In this document: positions 1-19,439 of the stretch, in pieces | How positions within the stretch are numbered: the stretch's first letter is position 1 | Layout of the letters: every line of letters begins with the position of its first letter | Assembly (NCBI GenBank): GCA_028554795.2 | Contig: CM068832.1 | Coordinates: 87,571,011-87,635,010, forward strand | Source of the DNA: Sinohyriopsis cumingii | Taxonomy: Eukaryota > Mollusca > Bivalvia > Unionida > Unionidae | Direction: 5' to 3' | Length of the DNA: 64,000 nt | Notes under the pieces: model-generated | Seen by the model: the letters and a program-made list of their open reading frames with translations, nothing else | What the model was told of the DNA's origin: nothing | Databases searched by the model: none | Translations under genes and position numbers: made by a program

Positions 1-2144
<2,144 letters not shown>

Positions 2145-2168
2145 GATTTACGAGAAGAACTGAGAAAA

Positions 2169-8549
<6,381 letters not shown>

Positions 8550-8820
8550 GTAGGCGTGGTGAAATACGTTAATGAAAATTTATAACAATGGCAGACTGAA
8601 TCCTACTTTTAAAATTATTTATTTACATATGGCAAATTAATTGATATATTCTTCTTTTGTATTGTATTACATCCACTCCACAAACTCCGAACAAGTTATA
8701 AATATGTCAACTCCAACAATTTAATCCTTCCGCGGTTCTCCTGGAAGTCGTGGAAGTCAAAAGTAGATCGTACTCTTTAAGCTCATGGGGAAACTGAGAT
8801 AAACTATAATTGTTGAACAA

Positions 8821-8826
8821 AATAAA
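8821..8826 (+). promoter_or_regulatory. Poly(A) signal AATAAA
   Basis: Canonical hexamer 272 nt after the stop codon of the IFI44-like gene. It is the best candidate for its 3' end. Confidence 0.5.
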
Positions 8827-10907
8827 ACGGATATTTATTTCCGATATGTGCTGCATATTATCCGATATGTTTACTTATTTTGGATAGTCTCATAAGTTTC
8901 TAAAATTTTGTTTCCTGGAGTTGTTTTGGTTGTAACCTCTTTCGCCATCTTGTGTAACTACGGTTTGTGTTTTGCTTTATTTTCTTATTGCTTTCTTCAA
9001 CTGTGACATATTTGGTTATTCGGCTTATTTCGTCAATGTGTAAATGCTTATTCACTTATGAAAAAGTATGGGTTTATGTAACAAAGAATATGCAAGGACC
9101 AAGTATTGCCGCCAATACCCTAACGAATATTATGATTTAATCTGATCAAGTTTAAGTTCATATTAACAAGACCTGTTTATCTTGAATATTAAAATAGTGT
9201 AAAGCGAATAAAGCAGCACTGTACCAATTACTGAAACTAACATACTTGCGCAAGACACCAAGGACAAGCAATAAAATATATCAATGATCATGTCTGCCAC
9301 ATATGTGGTATAAACGTGAACACCAGCATAGTATTCACTCAATCAAATTAAATATTCAGCATGAAAGGGAAGTATGAAATAAAATGGAAAGTATGTCATA
9401 TTAGCTACTGCATGTTTATGTACTACATCTGAATAACATCCTTTAGCCGATGGTCACAAGAAATATCCAGACCTATCATTGTTGAGCTATCCATTTTCTG
9501 AAACCATGTAAAGTGATATGAACCATTGAGGTTTATTGTAAGAGACCAGTGTGGATTCGGAAGAAACTTTATATACTATTATTTATATGCTTATAGTACG
9601 GTGTTGCCAACAATATCAAACATTGTTTTGGGTTCGTGGAAGTAAGAACAGACCTTTATTATCGATGCATTACTTCGGTAGTTTCTAGTCTATTGTGCAG
9701 CAGAACAAGCGAACATATAATAAGGGTCTTCATTTTCAAATAAATGCAAACTAAAATATCAACACGGTTTTATGCTTAAATATCAAGACACTCATGTAAT
9801 TAATAATCACTATGGGTATACAAAAATAATCGAACTTTTTTTTCCCTGTTTCTTCTACACAATTTCCCATTTAAAAATAAATGATGTCTCTGACCGTCCT
9901 AAATATAATAAAGGATGTACAGGCTAAAGTTACAGAAAAAGAAGGCTGTCAAATCACAAATGTAACAGCTTTGCTTAAGGTGAGCAGGTTATTGTAATGT
10001 CGCTGTGCATGCATTATCAACGGTTTAACGGATGAATTGAGAAGAAAATGAATCCATTAGCAAATAACAACACGTGGCTTAGTCATGCTTCTAAAGATGG
10101 GAATCATAATTAGCAAATACTTTCAGAAAAAGGAACTGATAGGAAAATCAAGTATGCAAAATAATTAAAAATATATGAATTACGCTGATGTCCCCATAAA
10201 TTATGTGCCTCATACAATTTATGAAGATGTTGACAATGATATATTTAAGCTCCAAAATGGCTCATAATTAACATGGAAGCTCAACTGCTTAATATAACGG
10301 ATGATTTAGGAACATTGGTGCTGTACATAACGGTGTATATACACAAGATAGTGATTGTATTGTAATTCTTATTTGGTAGAATTCCATTACATGCAAATGC
10401 TAATTACTGTTTGAGTACATTGTAAACAATAATATATTAATGGGCTGCCAAACCGGTTGACATTGAGTGGTAAGCATAAAATGCACTAAGTGCAATATGG
10501 TATATAACTAGCACTGATTCAGTCTCTAATATAATAATCTTATTTTCTAACACTTTTATTGTTTGAACATCCTACTAAACTATCATAATTATTAGTGAGT
10601 CCTCAAACTGGTTTTAGTGCACTTACGTCTGGAAATGTTGTATTATATCGAGGGGATTAAGGATATATAAGCATATTAACTCTTTAGGCTTGTGCAACAC
10701 AGTCAATGTTCTTTTTGCATAAACAGATATCAATGCAGTGATACAGGCACTTAAATAGAACAGTTATATAACCATGCGAAAGAGCTGCAACTATGATAAA
10801 GAATCAACTTATTTATTCCTTAAGCACAACTATGCAAACAATTGACACATAACAAATTCGTCGATAAAACATTTATTTGCATAAAGGTGGCCATAAATAG
10901 ACCAATA

Positions 10908-10910
<3 letters not shown>
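8827..10910. other. Intergenic, no gene recognised
   Basis: No domain, RNA gene or mobile element was recognised here. A single exon-like open stretch around 9913-9979, followed by GTGAGC, has no partner exon. Confidence 0.5.
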
Positions 10911-10999
<89 letters not shown>

Positions 11000-11040
11000 A
11001 AGATAGATAGATAAATAGATAGATAGATATATAGTTAGAT
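10911..11040. repeat. Microsatellite (AT)n-(AGAT)n
   Basis: About 90 bp of AT repeat, interrupted once near 10982, is followed by imperfect AGAT repeats. Confidence 0.95.
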
Positions 11041-11064
11041 ACAGATTTAACAATTTTATAAAAG

Positions 11065-11577
11065 TCACCATCCCTGAGAAATCACACTGGTACATTGAAC
11101 TTGTCCTAAACTAATCAGGTAGAAAATGATTTTGAACTGGCTGACTAGTAAATGTGCACTTCCTTCTGCAAGTGTCAAATGAAACTTACTCTCGTATAAG
11201 TCATGGACAACATCATTCTTGATTTTATCATGTATAGACTTTACGAAATCCCTGTCACGATTGTATTTATTTAGTTTTTCCCCCGAATCAACGTGATGTA
11301 TTCCTTGATGTGAACAAAACATATCCGTATCAGCAATGATTTAGCCATGCTTGGCAATGATTTCAGCAGTGTTAGAAAGAACCCTAATGACACTAGTTCA
11401 CTTTCTCGAATCGTCCATAGTGTTTGTCCAAGTGTAGTTGCTGCAAACTGTGGGATGGATGCAGCCGTAAGACGTTTACCTGCAGAATGCGGGGTCCCAT
11501 TCTCTTGCATGCTCCTTGCAACGCGGTCAAGAAGAACTTTGCTTAAACAATGGGATCTGATATGGTCTCTCCAATAA
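11065..11577 (-). other. Unresolved coding-like patch, minus strand
   Basis: Two overlapping minus-strand open frames (11065-11322, 85 codons; 11271-11510, 79 codons) have protein-like composition. One reads through a charged helix-rich segment (KSIHDKIKNDVVHDLYESKF). The two appear to continue one another with a frame change near 11300, and one in-frame stop separates NTAEIIAKHG from IIADTDMF. This could be a decayed exon or retrocopy. I do not recognise the family. Confidence 0.25.
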
Positions 11578-11647
11578 TTCCCACGTGCAGTCTAGGATGA
11601 ATCGAAATCATTGTATCGAATTAGTTTACACTATAAACAAATCAGCC

Positions 11648-11682
11648 TCGGGTTTCGTTGTTCACAAAACAACGAAACCCGA
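11648..11682. repeat. Perfect 15-bp hairpin
   Basis: Arms TCGGGTTTCGTTGTT (11648-11662) and its exact reverse complement (11668-11682) flank a 5-nt loop CACAA. The arms are GC-richer than their surroundings. It could be the core of a small foldback element; no gene ends nearby. Confidence 0.85.
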
Positions 11683-14495
11683 TTACATGCATTTAATAAA
11701 TAAAGTGATTTATACAATCCCGACACTGAGTTTAACATCGTGGCATCTGCAATGAGAAACCACCGCACATATGTTGGCAGTAACTGATGAGTAATCTTTT
11801 CAAATCTGCCATTATATTGTCTCTAGCCAGGGCTATTTGGAGGCTCCACAAGACAACTTCAAGTATTTGGCTACACTAGTATATTTTTATAATGAAATAA
11901 AAAAGAGTAACCTAGAATTGTAAGACAAATCCAAAGAACTATAATAATACTATTGAATTTAACAATTTACATATAATAAATAATCAAACATCGTAATGTC
12001 ATTTTGTATTTATATTCAGCATTGCCTGTGATCAATACAAGAAATTAAAACTAAATATGTAATTTGTGTTTAAGGGTTTTCTTTAAATTTACTTTAGCAT
12101 CGTATTGGCTCTATTGAACCGGCGATGCCTACAATACCCACGAAAAGCAGCATATGTGCATCTTTGGAAATGACATTTAGCTTTCAATTTCCCGTCATGA
12201 TAGATCTAGTTATCCGGTAACGGTGCCTTTATGTTAACATCAGCGTAGATAACACAGTTTTATTACAATGCTAATACATTTCCTAGCATGATACCCTCTA
12301 TCTAAAATGGGATAACTATCTTCGACAAACGTTAAGTTGACATAGCATGATATTTGCATGCTGGTGCATGAATAAAGTAAATATAGCTCTGGGCAATAAA
12401 TGTAAATTCGATAAATATTGGTCTTTCAGCTTTCCTACAGTATTTAAAATGATACTATACCAAGTATACTACATTCCTAGATGTTTGTTTCATGCGCATT
12501 TTATTACAAAAGCAAAGTTTTCTTAAGGCCATCGAATGCCTCCTGCACCTCTGAACAATACCAAGAAGAAGGAGTTATGAACTATCTAAGACATCGTTTT
12601 GCAAAGTCTTTAAGTTCAGATATAGAATAATGATGTAGAAAATCATTATTCAAATTTTTATTTCCTGGATAAGTTTTATAACTCCGTCCACACAATTATG
12701 AATTCATAAGAGAGTCAACAACATGAAGCAGATGTATGGTTATATATTAGCAATGTAGGCCCTTACAGTACAATGGAGGTTTAGACATGTTCAGTTAGAT
12801 GTAAAGTGCACCTTCTCCCTTCAAACCAGCACCCAACACTACTCGCATGTGACGAATTATTTGTGGATCCTTAATATTTGCTATTTATGTTTGTTTTACC
12901 TTATGTCTAATTGGTTTTTCGGTTCATAAATAAAACAATTATAGATGTTATAACTGTTACATTAGTTTTCGCATGGCATCACTGCCAAACCGAGCTTGAT
13001 AAAACTACATGTATTGGAGTATTAGTATATTTTTCATCTTGATTTATCATAGTTGGAGTCGTAATGTGCAGCCTAAATCAAACTAACCTGTATGTTTCGG
13101 GAAAGAGTTAGACTGCAGTGAAGCAAAGCAGCTTGGATCTACTGTTAATTGATCAAACAACAAGCGTGAGAATACGCTCAAAACAACAAACTAAGATATC
13201 ATGTATGAATTAAACAAAGGTTTTAAAACTTATAACACTAATAGAGGAAGAAACAATATATAAGTTCCGTAAAGTTCTGCTGATCTAATTTCATTTTAGT
13301 TAAAGTTATAATACATTTCAGGTTTATAATTTTGAGAATGAGCTTGTGTTTTGCTTTAAACATTGTAAGCATACGGTGCCATCAATTTTGATGTGCAAAA
13401 CATGCAATCATATTTCATATGGTGTTATCCAAGAGTATTCTGTAATATTTCCAGGTCAAAATACTACACAACTGAGCTACAGATTGTTGAATAGTAACAT
13501 AGTGTGATCATATGTATTCAAGTTTAAATAAACTTAAGATAAAGCCCTTGTTTTCTTCTTGTGTAATCTTCTTGTGCGAATAGATACATTAGGATATAAG
13601 CGATTTGTGAAAGCAAATATCTTCAGCCCGATATAACATTGATTCTAGAACAAGGAAGCGCGACGAGAATAATCAGTAAATATGCTTTTTTCACCATGCC
13701 TACTTTAAAACTAGGCATGTATAGATAACCTTTGGACCAGGAAGACAAAATAAGTCCTCATGATTCAACCTATTTGTCAATCCGTCAAAGGTTCGACATT
13801 GCGTTAATGCGCATGTATTAAGGGAATCAGGGTAAACTGTTACCAATATGTTCGGAGAATAACAGAACATAGAAGCATTTAATAATCAATCATATCATCC
13901 ATCAATGATAAATCAAATTTCAATTTAACAGTGATGGTGTGACTGTTACAAATGTACCTAACACAGTTGCATGTTGACTTGTTAAACATGTTCATCTTAC
14001 CTTGCACTGGTTTATTTATGGTCATTGCTTAACAAGTCAAAACATTGTGTCGTGCAATTTTATACCAGAAAAAATCAAAATAGATGCCCATTAATATTTA
14101 TTGTATATCTTATGGATAAACAATATCAATGAGAAATAAATATAAAAGATGAAACATATAACTATATACCTTAATTCTTTTTAATGCTCCGTTTCAATTG
14201 CAACCAGGTCGTGAATACAAAAGTTAATTCATAAATTAAATCAAGTGACCTCGTACTTATAATAGACTTTATACATATAAATTTGGAGAGTGTCTAAAAT
14301 GTATCTTATTGACAATATTCCTTCATTCATTTACATTAAAAAACCGCTACCCTGAAATGTGTTTGCAATTAGCAGAAAATAAAGCATGTTACCGATGCCG
14401 TTTGCTATCTGTTAGGATGATGATGATGAATAAAATGGCAACATTTGAGATGTTAAAAAAATCTCATCAATCTATGAAGAAAATAAAATTGGATC
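11683..14495. other. Intergenic, no gene recognised
   Basis: No gene seen. The only structure noted is an 11-bp inverted repeat (TGACTTGTTAA at about 13976, its complement ending about 14039), too small to assign. Confidence 0.5.
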
Positions 14496-14507
14496 CATTA
14501 TCGGGAT

Positions 14508-14712
14508 ATGGGGATTCTGTGCCAATTTTTTCCATGCGTGATAAAATGTTAAGCAGAATAGCCCCTGTGGGCTAATGAGTGTTGGCTGTTCTGAGCAACT
14601 TGAAAAGGGGGGTGGGGTGGGGTCTGCTTTAAAATGTAGGACGTGATGAAAGAGTGGCCGAAAAGGTCCCACTGGATCTATGCTACTGAGGGATGGGGGT
14701 TTGGGCCAGTGT
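14508..14712. repeat. Left terminal inverted repeat, eroded
   Basis: Two blocks match the right end in inverted orientation. 14508-14556 (ATGGGGATTCTG, then GCGTGATAAAATGTTA) pairs with 27673-27722. 14673-14712 (ATCTATGC then TGAGGGA) pairs with 27620-27659. The blocks are 116 bp apart here but only 13 bp apart on the right, so one end has gained or lost about 100 bp. Confidence 0.7.
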
Positions 14713-15622
14713 CTCTTTTGTTTTTGTTTTGGCCCATTGTATTAGAGATATGTTTTCTAGTATAGTGAAAATGTCTCTTCCACGTTATCTCTGGAGTGTA
14801 GGTGAATCGTATGATACAAATTATTCAGAGGCGTTTCTCATGTACACTGGTCAATGAGGCTGTGGGAATCCGCGAGGTGAATCGTTCGGGATAGCCAAAC
14901 CACTTGTCGAGCGATATTTGTTCTGCCTTTGGTAGAGATGAATTGTTGGACTATGAAGACGTCCTGGTTCGTTTTTTGTAATTCATGCTCGTAGAAGGAA
15001 CATTGGATGTGTTCTCCTGAGAGGTCTTTGAGGGTGTAGATCAGTGGAATGGATTTTTTAGGATGGTATCGACGATGAAAACTTCTACAGTCAAGCTATG
15101 GGTATTTCCCTTTTTGCAAGTGGCTGCTGATTCTGATGAGGTCACATACTTTGAATTTTGATCTAGAACATAAGACGTCTGTGACCAGTTGTTTTTTTTT
15201 TTGTCAGCCAAAAAGGCTTCCGTGGATGTCATTTTAACTACTGCTTGGCCAGGTGTGGGTGTATTGGTCAATGATTTCTGGTCTTTTATACGTGGCTGCT
15301 ACTGTGGTACTTTATTTATGCTGTGGTGACAACATGACTTCCACTCGAACGTACCATATGACGTTATATGAAAAGCAATACTTTTGTGTTGTTTTATTAT
15401 ACGCGAGAACTGCTTCTTGAGTAGCTCCGGATATGGACCCGTGGCTGAAGCCAGATTAAATGATGCAAGGACGGAAGCTTAAACTTGGGAACAATGATCT
15501 TGACGAAGGGAAGAAGGGAGATGGGAAAGAGGCAAACATCACGTCGTCGCTTAGAGGACTTTTGCTCTGGATACGGTTGTTTATGCAAGGATATTCATTT
15601 TTTTCAGTTAGTACGTCCAAGG

Positions 15623-15814
15623 TCATGAATCGATCTGAGGTAGCCAGAGCGTACCATAGATAATCAGCTCCGAGAGAGACAGACCTGCGATTTCGATGTT
15701 AGCAGGAACTTCTTTGAGACATTCGATATGTTTGAAGAGATCGAAGAAGATGGATTCTAAGTTAGCGAGAACGTCCAGTGAGATCTGCCTTTCTGTATCC
15801 ACGTCTTTATATTT
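15623..15814 (-). pseudogene. Unassigned virus-element ORF, 63 codons
   Basis: A clean minus-strand frame with no ATG. It is acidic and leucine-rich (SLDVLANLESIFFDLFKHIE, later LSLSELIIYGTLWLPQIDS) and ends in TGA at 15623-15625. It lies just downstream of the capsid-type remnant in the same direction and may be the end of that gene or a separate short gene. Family not recognised. Confidence 0.4.
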
Positions 15815-15829
15815 CTACATGGGTTGTAT

Positions 15830-16330
15830 CATATCATTTACGCGCAAGCATAATTTTGGGTAACGACAGTGATGTTCTCTTCGAGTTCTCCTTTTGAATA
15901 TTGTCTGGAGTTGACGCAGACGTGAATGCGAGGCAGACCGATGCTATTAAAGATGTGCTTGTTGTAAGTGTGTGGCTTAATTTCAGGATAGTTCTGGCTT
16001 GAGTTAAGTAGCCATTGTTTCTTGCACGGTCTGATTGTTCAGTTAATACTGCGCATACTTGAATAACCACCAACCATTAATCTCGAGCAAGATCAGCGTA
16101 TCGGCCAAATAGTCCCTGAGTGGGTTGGCGTTAGGTTCTATTTTCCATTGGACTTTCAAAGTACCTTATGGGGAAGAAGATACATATCTTCATCGCGCGT
16201 CTATATTTTCAATATTTGCTTGCATCGAGATTGGTAATGTTGTTGTCCTGATACTCTACGTACTCGTACTCGGTGGTGGAGCTATCCACGGGATTATCAT
16301 CGTTGGGACGAATATAATCGGGGGTGAATC
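15830..16330 (-). pseudogene. Capsid-type gene remnant (F54H12.2-like)
   Basis: Minus-strand fragments in two or three frames. NANPLRDYLADTLILLE (about 16075-16130), then LMVGGYSS, then NKHIFNSIGLPRIHVCV (about 15920-15960) occur in the order seen in the widespread invertebrate protein family often named F54H12.2-like, which co-occurs with protein-primed PolB in endogenous Polinton/adintovirus-like elements. From family knowledge it is a virion structural protein. Stops and frameshifts interrupt it several times. The assignment rests on spaced motif resemblance, not on a search. Confidence 0.5.
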
Positions 16331-16592
16331 ACGAATACATATGCTACATTACTATTACAAAAATTGCCACGATCTTTTAAATTTATATCCACACATGATG
16401 TCACCCACCTAGGGTGTACCTGGTACACAAATCTTTCTGTCCAGGCCCTGAATACTTATTTCGGATCGATTGCTGATGAACCTGATCGTTGTTTGAAGAG
16501 CCTGTTTACCTTCTCTAAAGAAATATGCAGGCAATGGAGTCACTGGTGTGGTCTGTGACTGAGTCACAGGCGTGATTTTGCTGGTTATTTAT

Positions 16593-16835
16593 TTATCGTT
16601 CTACGACCGTTTTCGAGGCAGAGTCTGCTCCATTGGCTCCTGCTTCGAATGCTGTGAGAGCAACTGGTGCGGCTTTGCCGGCAATGCCTGGAAGTGCTGC
16701 TCGTAAATAAGAAAACAGCGTGGTTGAAAATCTACTAACAATTTTACGATGATGCACGCGTGAAGGTCCAATCGCATCTTTGTTTATTGTCGAACATTTA
16801 TTTAGGCGACTTTGCGACGTTATCAGACTTTACTT
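16593..16835 (-). pseudogene. Small Ala/Gly-rich structural protein remnant
   Basis: Open minus-strand frame of about 80 codons without an ATG, ending in TAA. Its middle is amphipathic and Ala/Gly-rich (FSYLRAALPGIAGKAAPVAL...FEAGANGADSASK), like the short membrane-active minor capsid proteins of Polinton-like elements. It lies between the two other structural remnants in the same direction. Composition-based, so uncertain. Confidence 0.4.
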
Positions 16836-16864
16836 TAAGACGCTTTGCATCTCACATTCAGGCA

Positions 16865-17533
16865 TTAGGTGATTCTTTTGTTATTATTATCAAAATCATT
16901 TCCGTACTGATCTGTCAACCACATGATGATTTCCAAGATCGCGTACGTGTTCATTATGGGATAGTAAGTGAAAGGATTATAACGAATTTGTATGTGTGAG
17001 TCCGGATGTACGTTATTCGAGGTGGAATGAATCACATTGGAGGCTGATCCTGCCGAAAATAACAATCACGACGCATTCGAGCAGTTAATGAGGATGCTAT
17101 TGACGTCGATGATATTGCAGATCTCCTTCGTACACTCAATTTATGGACAGATAATTATCCGCGCTAAACCGCAGGAGAGATCCTATCGAGCGAATAATGT
17201 CGAATCGCATGATGTAATTTTCAGAAATGTTGATTCGAGTACGAAGCGTAGAATAATTGGGTTCCATTTTAGTATTGACTGAAACGTCTTCATTAGCGAT
17301 GATCAATCGGGATGTTTCCGTGATGTTGTTTCCGCCTGGAGAGATCGTGATCGTATTTTGTTGAAACGCAGCTACCTACGAAAATCGAGTGCTGCTGGTT
17401 GTGGACTTTTCCAGATTTTGTCTGAGATCAGAACGATCTCGTAAGACAGTTGGTGGTACAATGTAAGCGGAGAGTTATACCTTACCGTGGATGTGACCGA
17501 TTTGGAATCTAAAAATAGCTTGGTATCGTCCAT
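16865..17533 (-). pseudogene. Virion-type structural gene remnant
   Basis: An ATG at 17531-17533 opens a 54-codon frame starting MDDTKLFLDSKSV and stopping at 17372. Homology-like signal then continues in shifted frames: PGGNNITETSRLI, FDIIRSIGSLLRFS, CNIIDVNSILINC, and at the end WLTDQYGNDFD before TAA at 16865-16867. These spaced motifs match a short structural ORF family found beside PolB in invertebrate Polinton-like elements. At least three frame changes show it is dead. Function (virion protein) is inferred from context. Confidence 0.5.
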
Positions 17534-17601
17534 TCGGATAATGTTGTTTTATATATCAAGCCGTCGCACAAAATTAGCTACTGATCCGAATTCATCAGCT
17601 T

Positions 17602-17814
17602 TTATTCCAGAGGATTATTGAGGATTTTTCCCATTTCGTTATTTATTTCCACGCCCTCATTTCCAACTTGTTTGGAGGCGATCAGCAATTTGAGACGCAA
17701 GATGATTTCGTCAGGAGTGTGAAAGTACCGGTTGCTACCACTGTGACGAATACCTTCTCCTTTTTGATACTTACCGAGAGATATTGTCTCTGGTCTTCTT
17801 TCCATTCTTTCCAT
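17602..17814 (-). CDS. Short conserved Polinton-type ORF, intact frame
   Basis: Seventy codons with an ATG and no internal stop. After a basic start comes a glycine-rich GKYQKGEGIRHSG, then RYFHTPDEIILRLKLLIASK and VGNEGVEINNEM. Short ORFs with this helix-GN-helix layout recur upstream of the structural gene in such elements. The frame survives, but its neighbours are dead, so expression is doubtful. The role is unknown. Confidence 0.4.
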   Translation of the reverse strand: MERMERRPETISLGKYQKGEGIRHSGSNRYFHTPDEIILRLKLLIASKQVGNEGVEINNEMGKILNNPLE

Positions 17815-18104
17815 TGTTTAAGCTAATTTTCTTTCCCATTCTACTTTTCCATGCTCACCTTCATGTCCTTTCTTTCAGTTCCTCTTCTCTTTTTTCCATA
17901 GGTTTGTGTGTTCCTTAGCTGATAATGATTTGAAAGGAAGTAGACTCTCTTCTTGCATTTATAGCTGCAGAGCTGATGATGTGAGCTACGATATTTTAAT
18001 CTGATTCTATGGTAAATATGGGTATGGATCCTGGGTTTGTCCTGATTTATTTTGTTTTCTCCAGAACTCGCCGACCTATCTTGACCTATAAATCAGCAGT
18101 TTAA

Positions 18105-18354
18105 GGTATGTTTTTTTCGGCCTCGTCGTGAAGTTCAATCCACGGTCATACAGTTGATTGGTACGAATGATCAAGCTATGTGCAGCGAGCACCTTAATTT
18201 AATTATCATCAGCGGAGGTTACCAGACCAGCATAGCTGTGTATTTCTCGAATCAGGTCGTTTACGAATTTTTTCAGCAATTCTTTACTGGGTTGTTCTGG
18301 TTTACAATAATCGATTTTTAAAGCATTCTTACTCACGGCCGGCTTAATTTTCAT
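18105..18354 (-). pseudogene. Unassigned element gene remnant
   Basis: An ATG at 18352-18354 opens 51 codons (MKIKPAVSKNALKIDYCKP, then KELLKKFVNDLIREIHSYAG) up to TAA at 18199. The same frame resumes with VLAAHSLIIRTNQLYDRGLNF to about 18110. Just upstream on this strand (18400-18550) is a Lys/Glu-rich stretch suggestive of coiled coil. No family recognised; orientation and position fit the structural gene cluster. Confidence 0.4.
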
Positions 18355-18690
18355 GGTGTCATGTTTTCTTGTGATTTCAATGTTAGAGAATTAATTCTGT
18401 GATTTTTTTACCCTGTCCAACTTTGTCTTCCTCTTCTCTAGACTAACCTCTGTGGCCATATTTTCCTCTTTCGTCTTCTCCAGAGAAGCGGATGCTTCGT
18501 TTTCTTTTCGCTTTATTTTTTAAATTTCGGCCTTCCTTGCTGCTCATGTTGGTTTAGCTCCGGTCGTCTCTCGACATCTCGGAAATGTCGACTTACGGAG
18601 CGGGTAGCGTGAGCTGCTCCGGCAGTCGTTGCTCTTGTTGTTGAGTCGATTTATGCGTGTCAAGTAACTGATCTTGATTTAGATCGAACG

Positions 18691-19400
18691 TCAATTTGGC
18701 TCCTCGAGTTTGGTCAGAATGGGCTTGAATAAATCGTCAATCACATCACATTGAAACATCTTTTGACCTACATTATTCGATAAACTGTTTGAGGACATCC
18801 TCGCTCTAAGACGACTGGTGATCTTGTCGAACAACATTGATAATAATGTTGTTTCTATACTAATCAGACAGGTAAAGTTTGTCGAAGATGTTTCGATACA
18901 ATCAGGAATCGTTTCCGCATCGCGAAGAAATGTCATACAAGTGTGCTTAGAACCCAATTTAACTGCAGAACAGCAATCTTTGAATTGTTGGGCGGTGATG
19001 TCACTCCAACAGTTTCGTGCGATCCCTGAGATATCACGGTTATGGAGTTTAATTATCAGATAGTTGTCGGATGTATTTAGGCACATCGTATTATGACGGG
19101 ATTAAATAAAGGCTACTACAGCGCTTGTGTTTCAACAACGAAAAATATCTTTAATTCATGTTCTCGCGGTTGATTGTAATGTCATCAAACACAATAATCT
19201 TGAGTGTATCATAATCGAGTTATTTTACGGGCTGGATCTCGTCATGATCGGCTAGGCTGAAGACGTCATCGTCTCCTGCAATGGTATTTCCAAACTAAGG
19301 CAATGTTTGGTATTTGTCAATTAAGAGGATTAGGCGTGTAAATCACGACGCGATCGTATTCAAACAATGATCCGGATGCTCTGTTTTTTTTATTCACATC
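18691..19400 (-). pseudogene. A32-like (FtsK/HerA) packaging ATPase remnant
   Basis: Minus-strand fragments in order: FEYDRVVIYTPNP (about 19340), Walker B strand IIVFDD (19181-19198), KHKRCSSLYL, YDVPKYIR, then an open frame 18691-19086 containing SDNYLIIKLHNRDISGIA. The strand-FDD, HK-C-S-YL and VP-x-x-IR spacing is typical of genome-packaging ATPases of Polintons and nucleocytoplasmic viruses, which pump DNA into capsids. I could not find a convincing Walker A motif upstream; it should lie near 19.45-19.6 kb and may be lost. Frame changes and a stop after LIPS make it non-functional. Confidence 0.6.
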
Positions 19401-19439
19401 GAAGTTAATGAAGTTCATGTTTTGATGTAGTTTCGTACA

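Noticed and set aside
9913..9979. Exon-like open stretch followed by GTGAGC
   Set aside because: It is a single short stretch with no partner exon, no domain and no good acceptor.
14309..14575. 88-codon frame overlapping the left end of the Polinton-like element
   Set aside because: It runs across the inverted repeat boundary and has no domain; judged incidental.
16125..16412. 95-codon hydrophobic plus-strand frame
   Set aside because: It is antisense to the capsid-type remnant, and the hydrophobicity is a by-product of the opposite strand.
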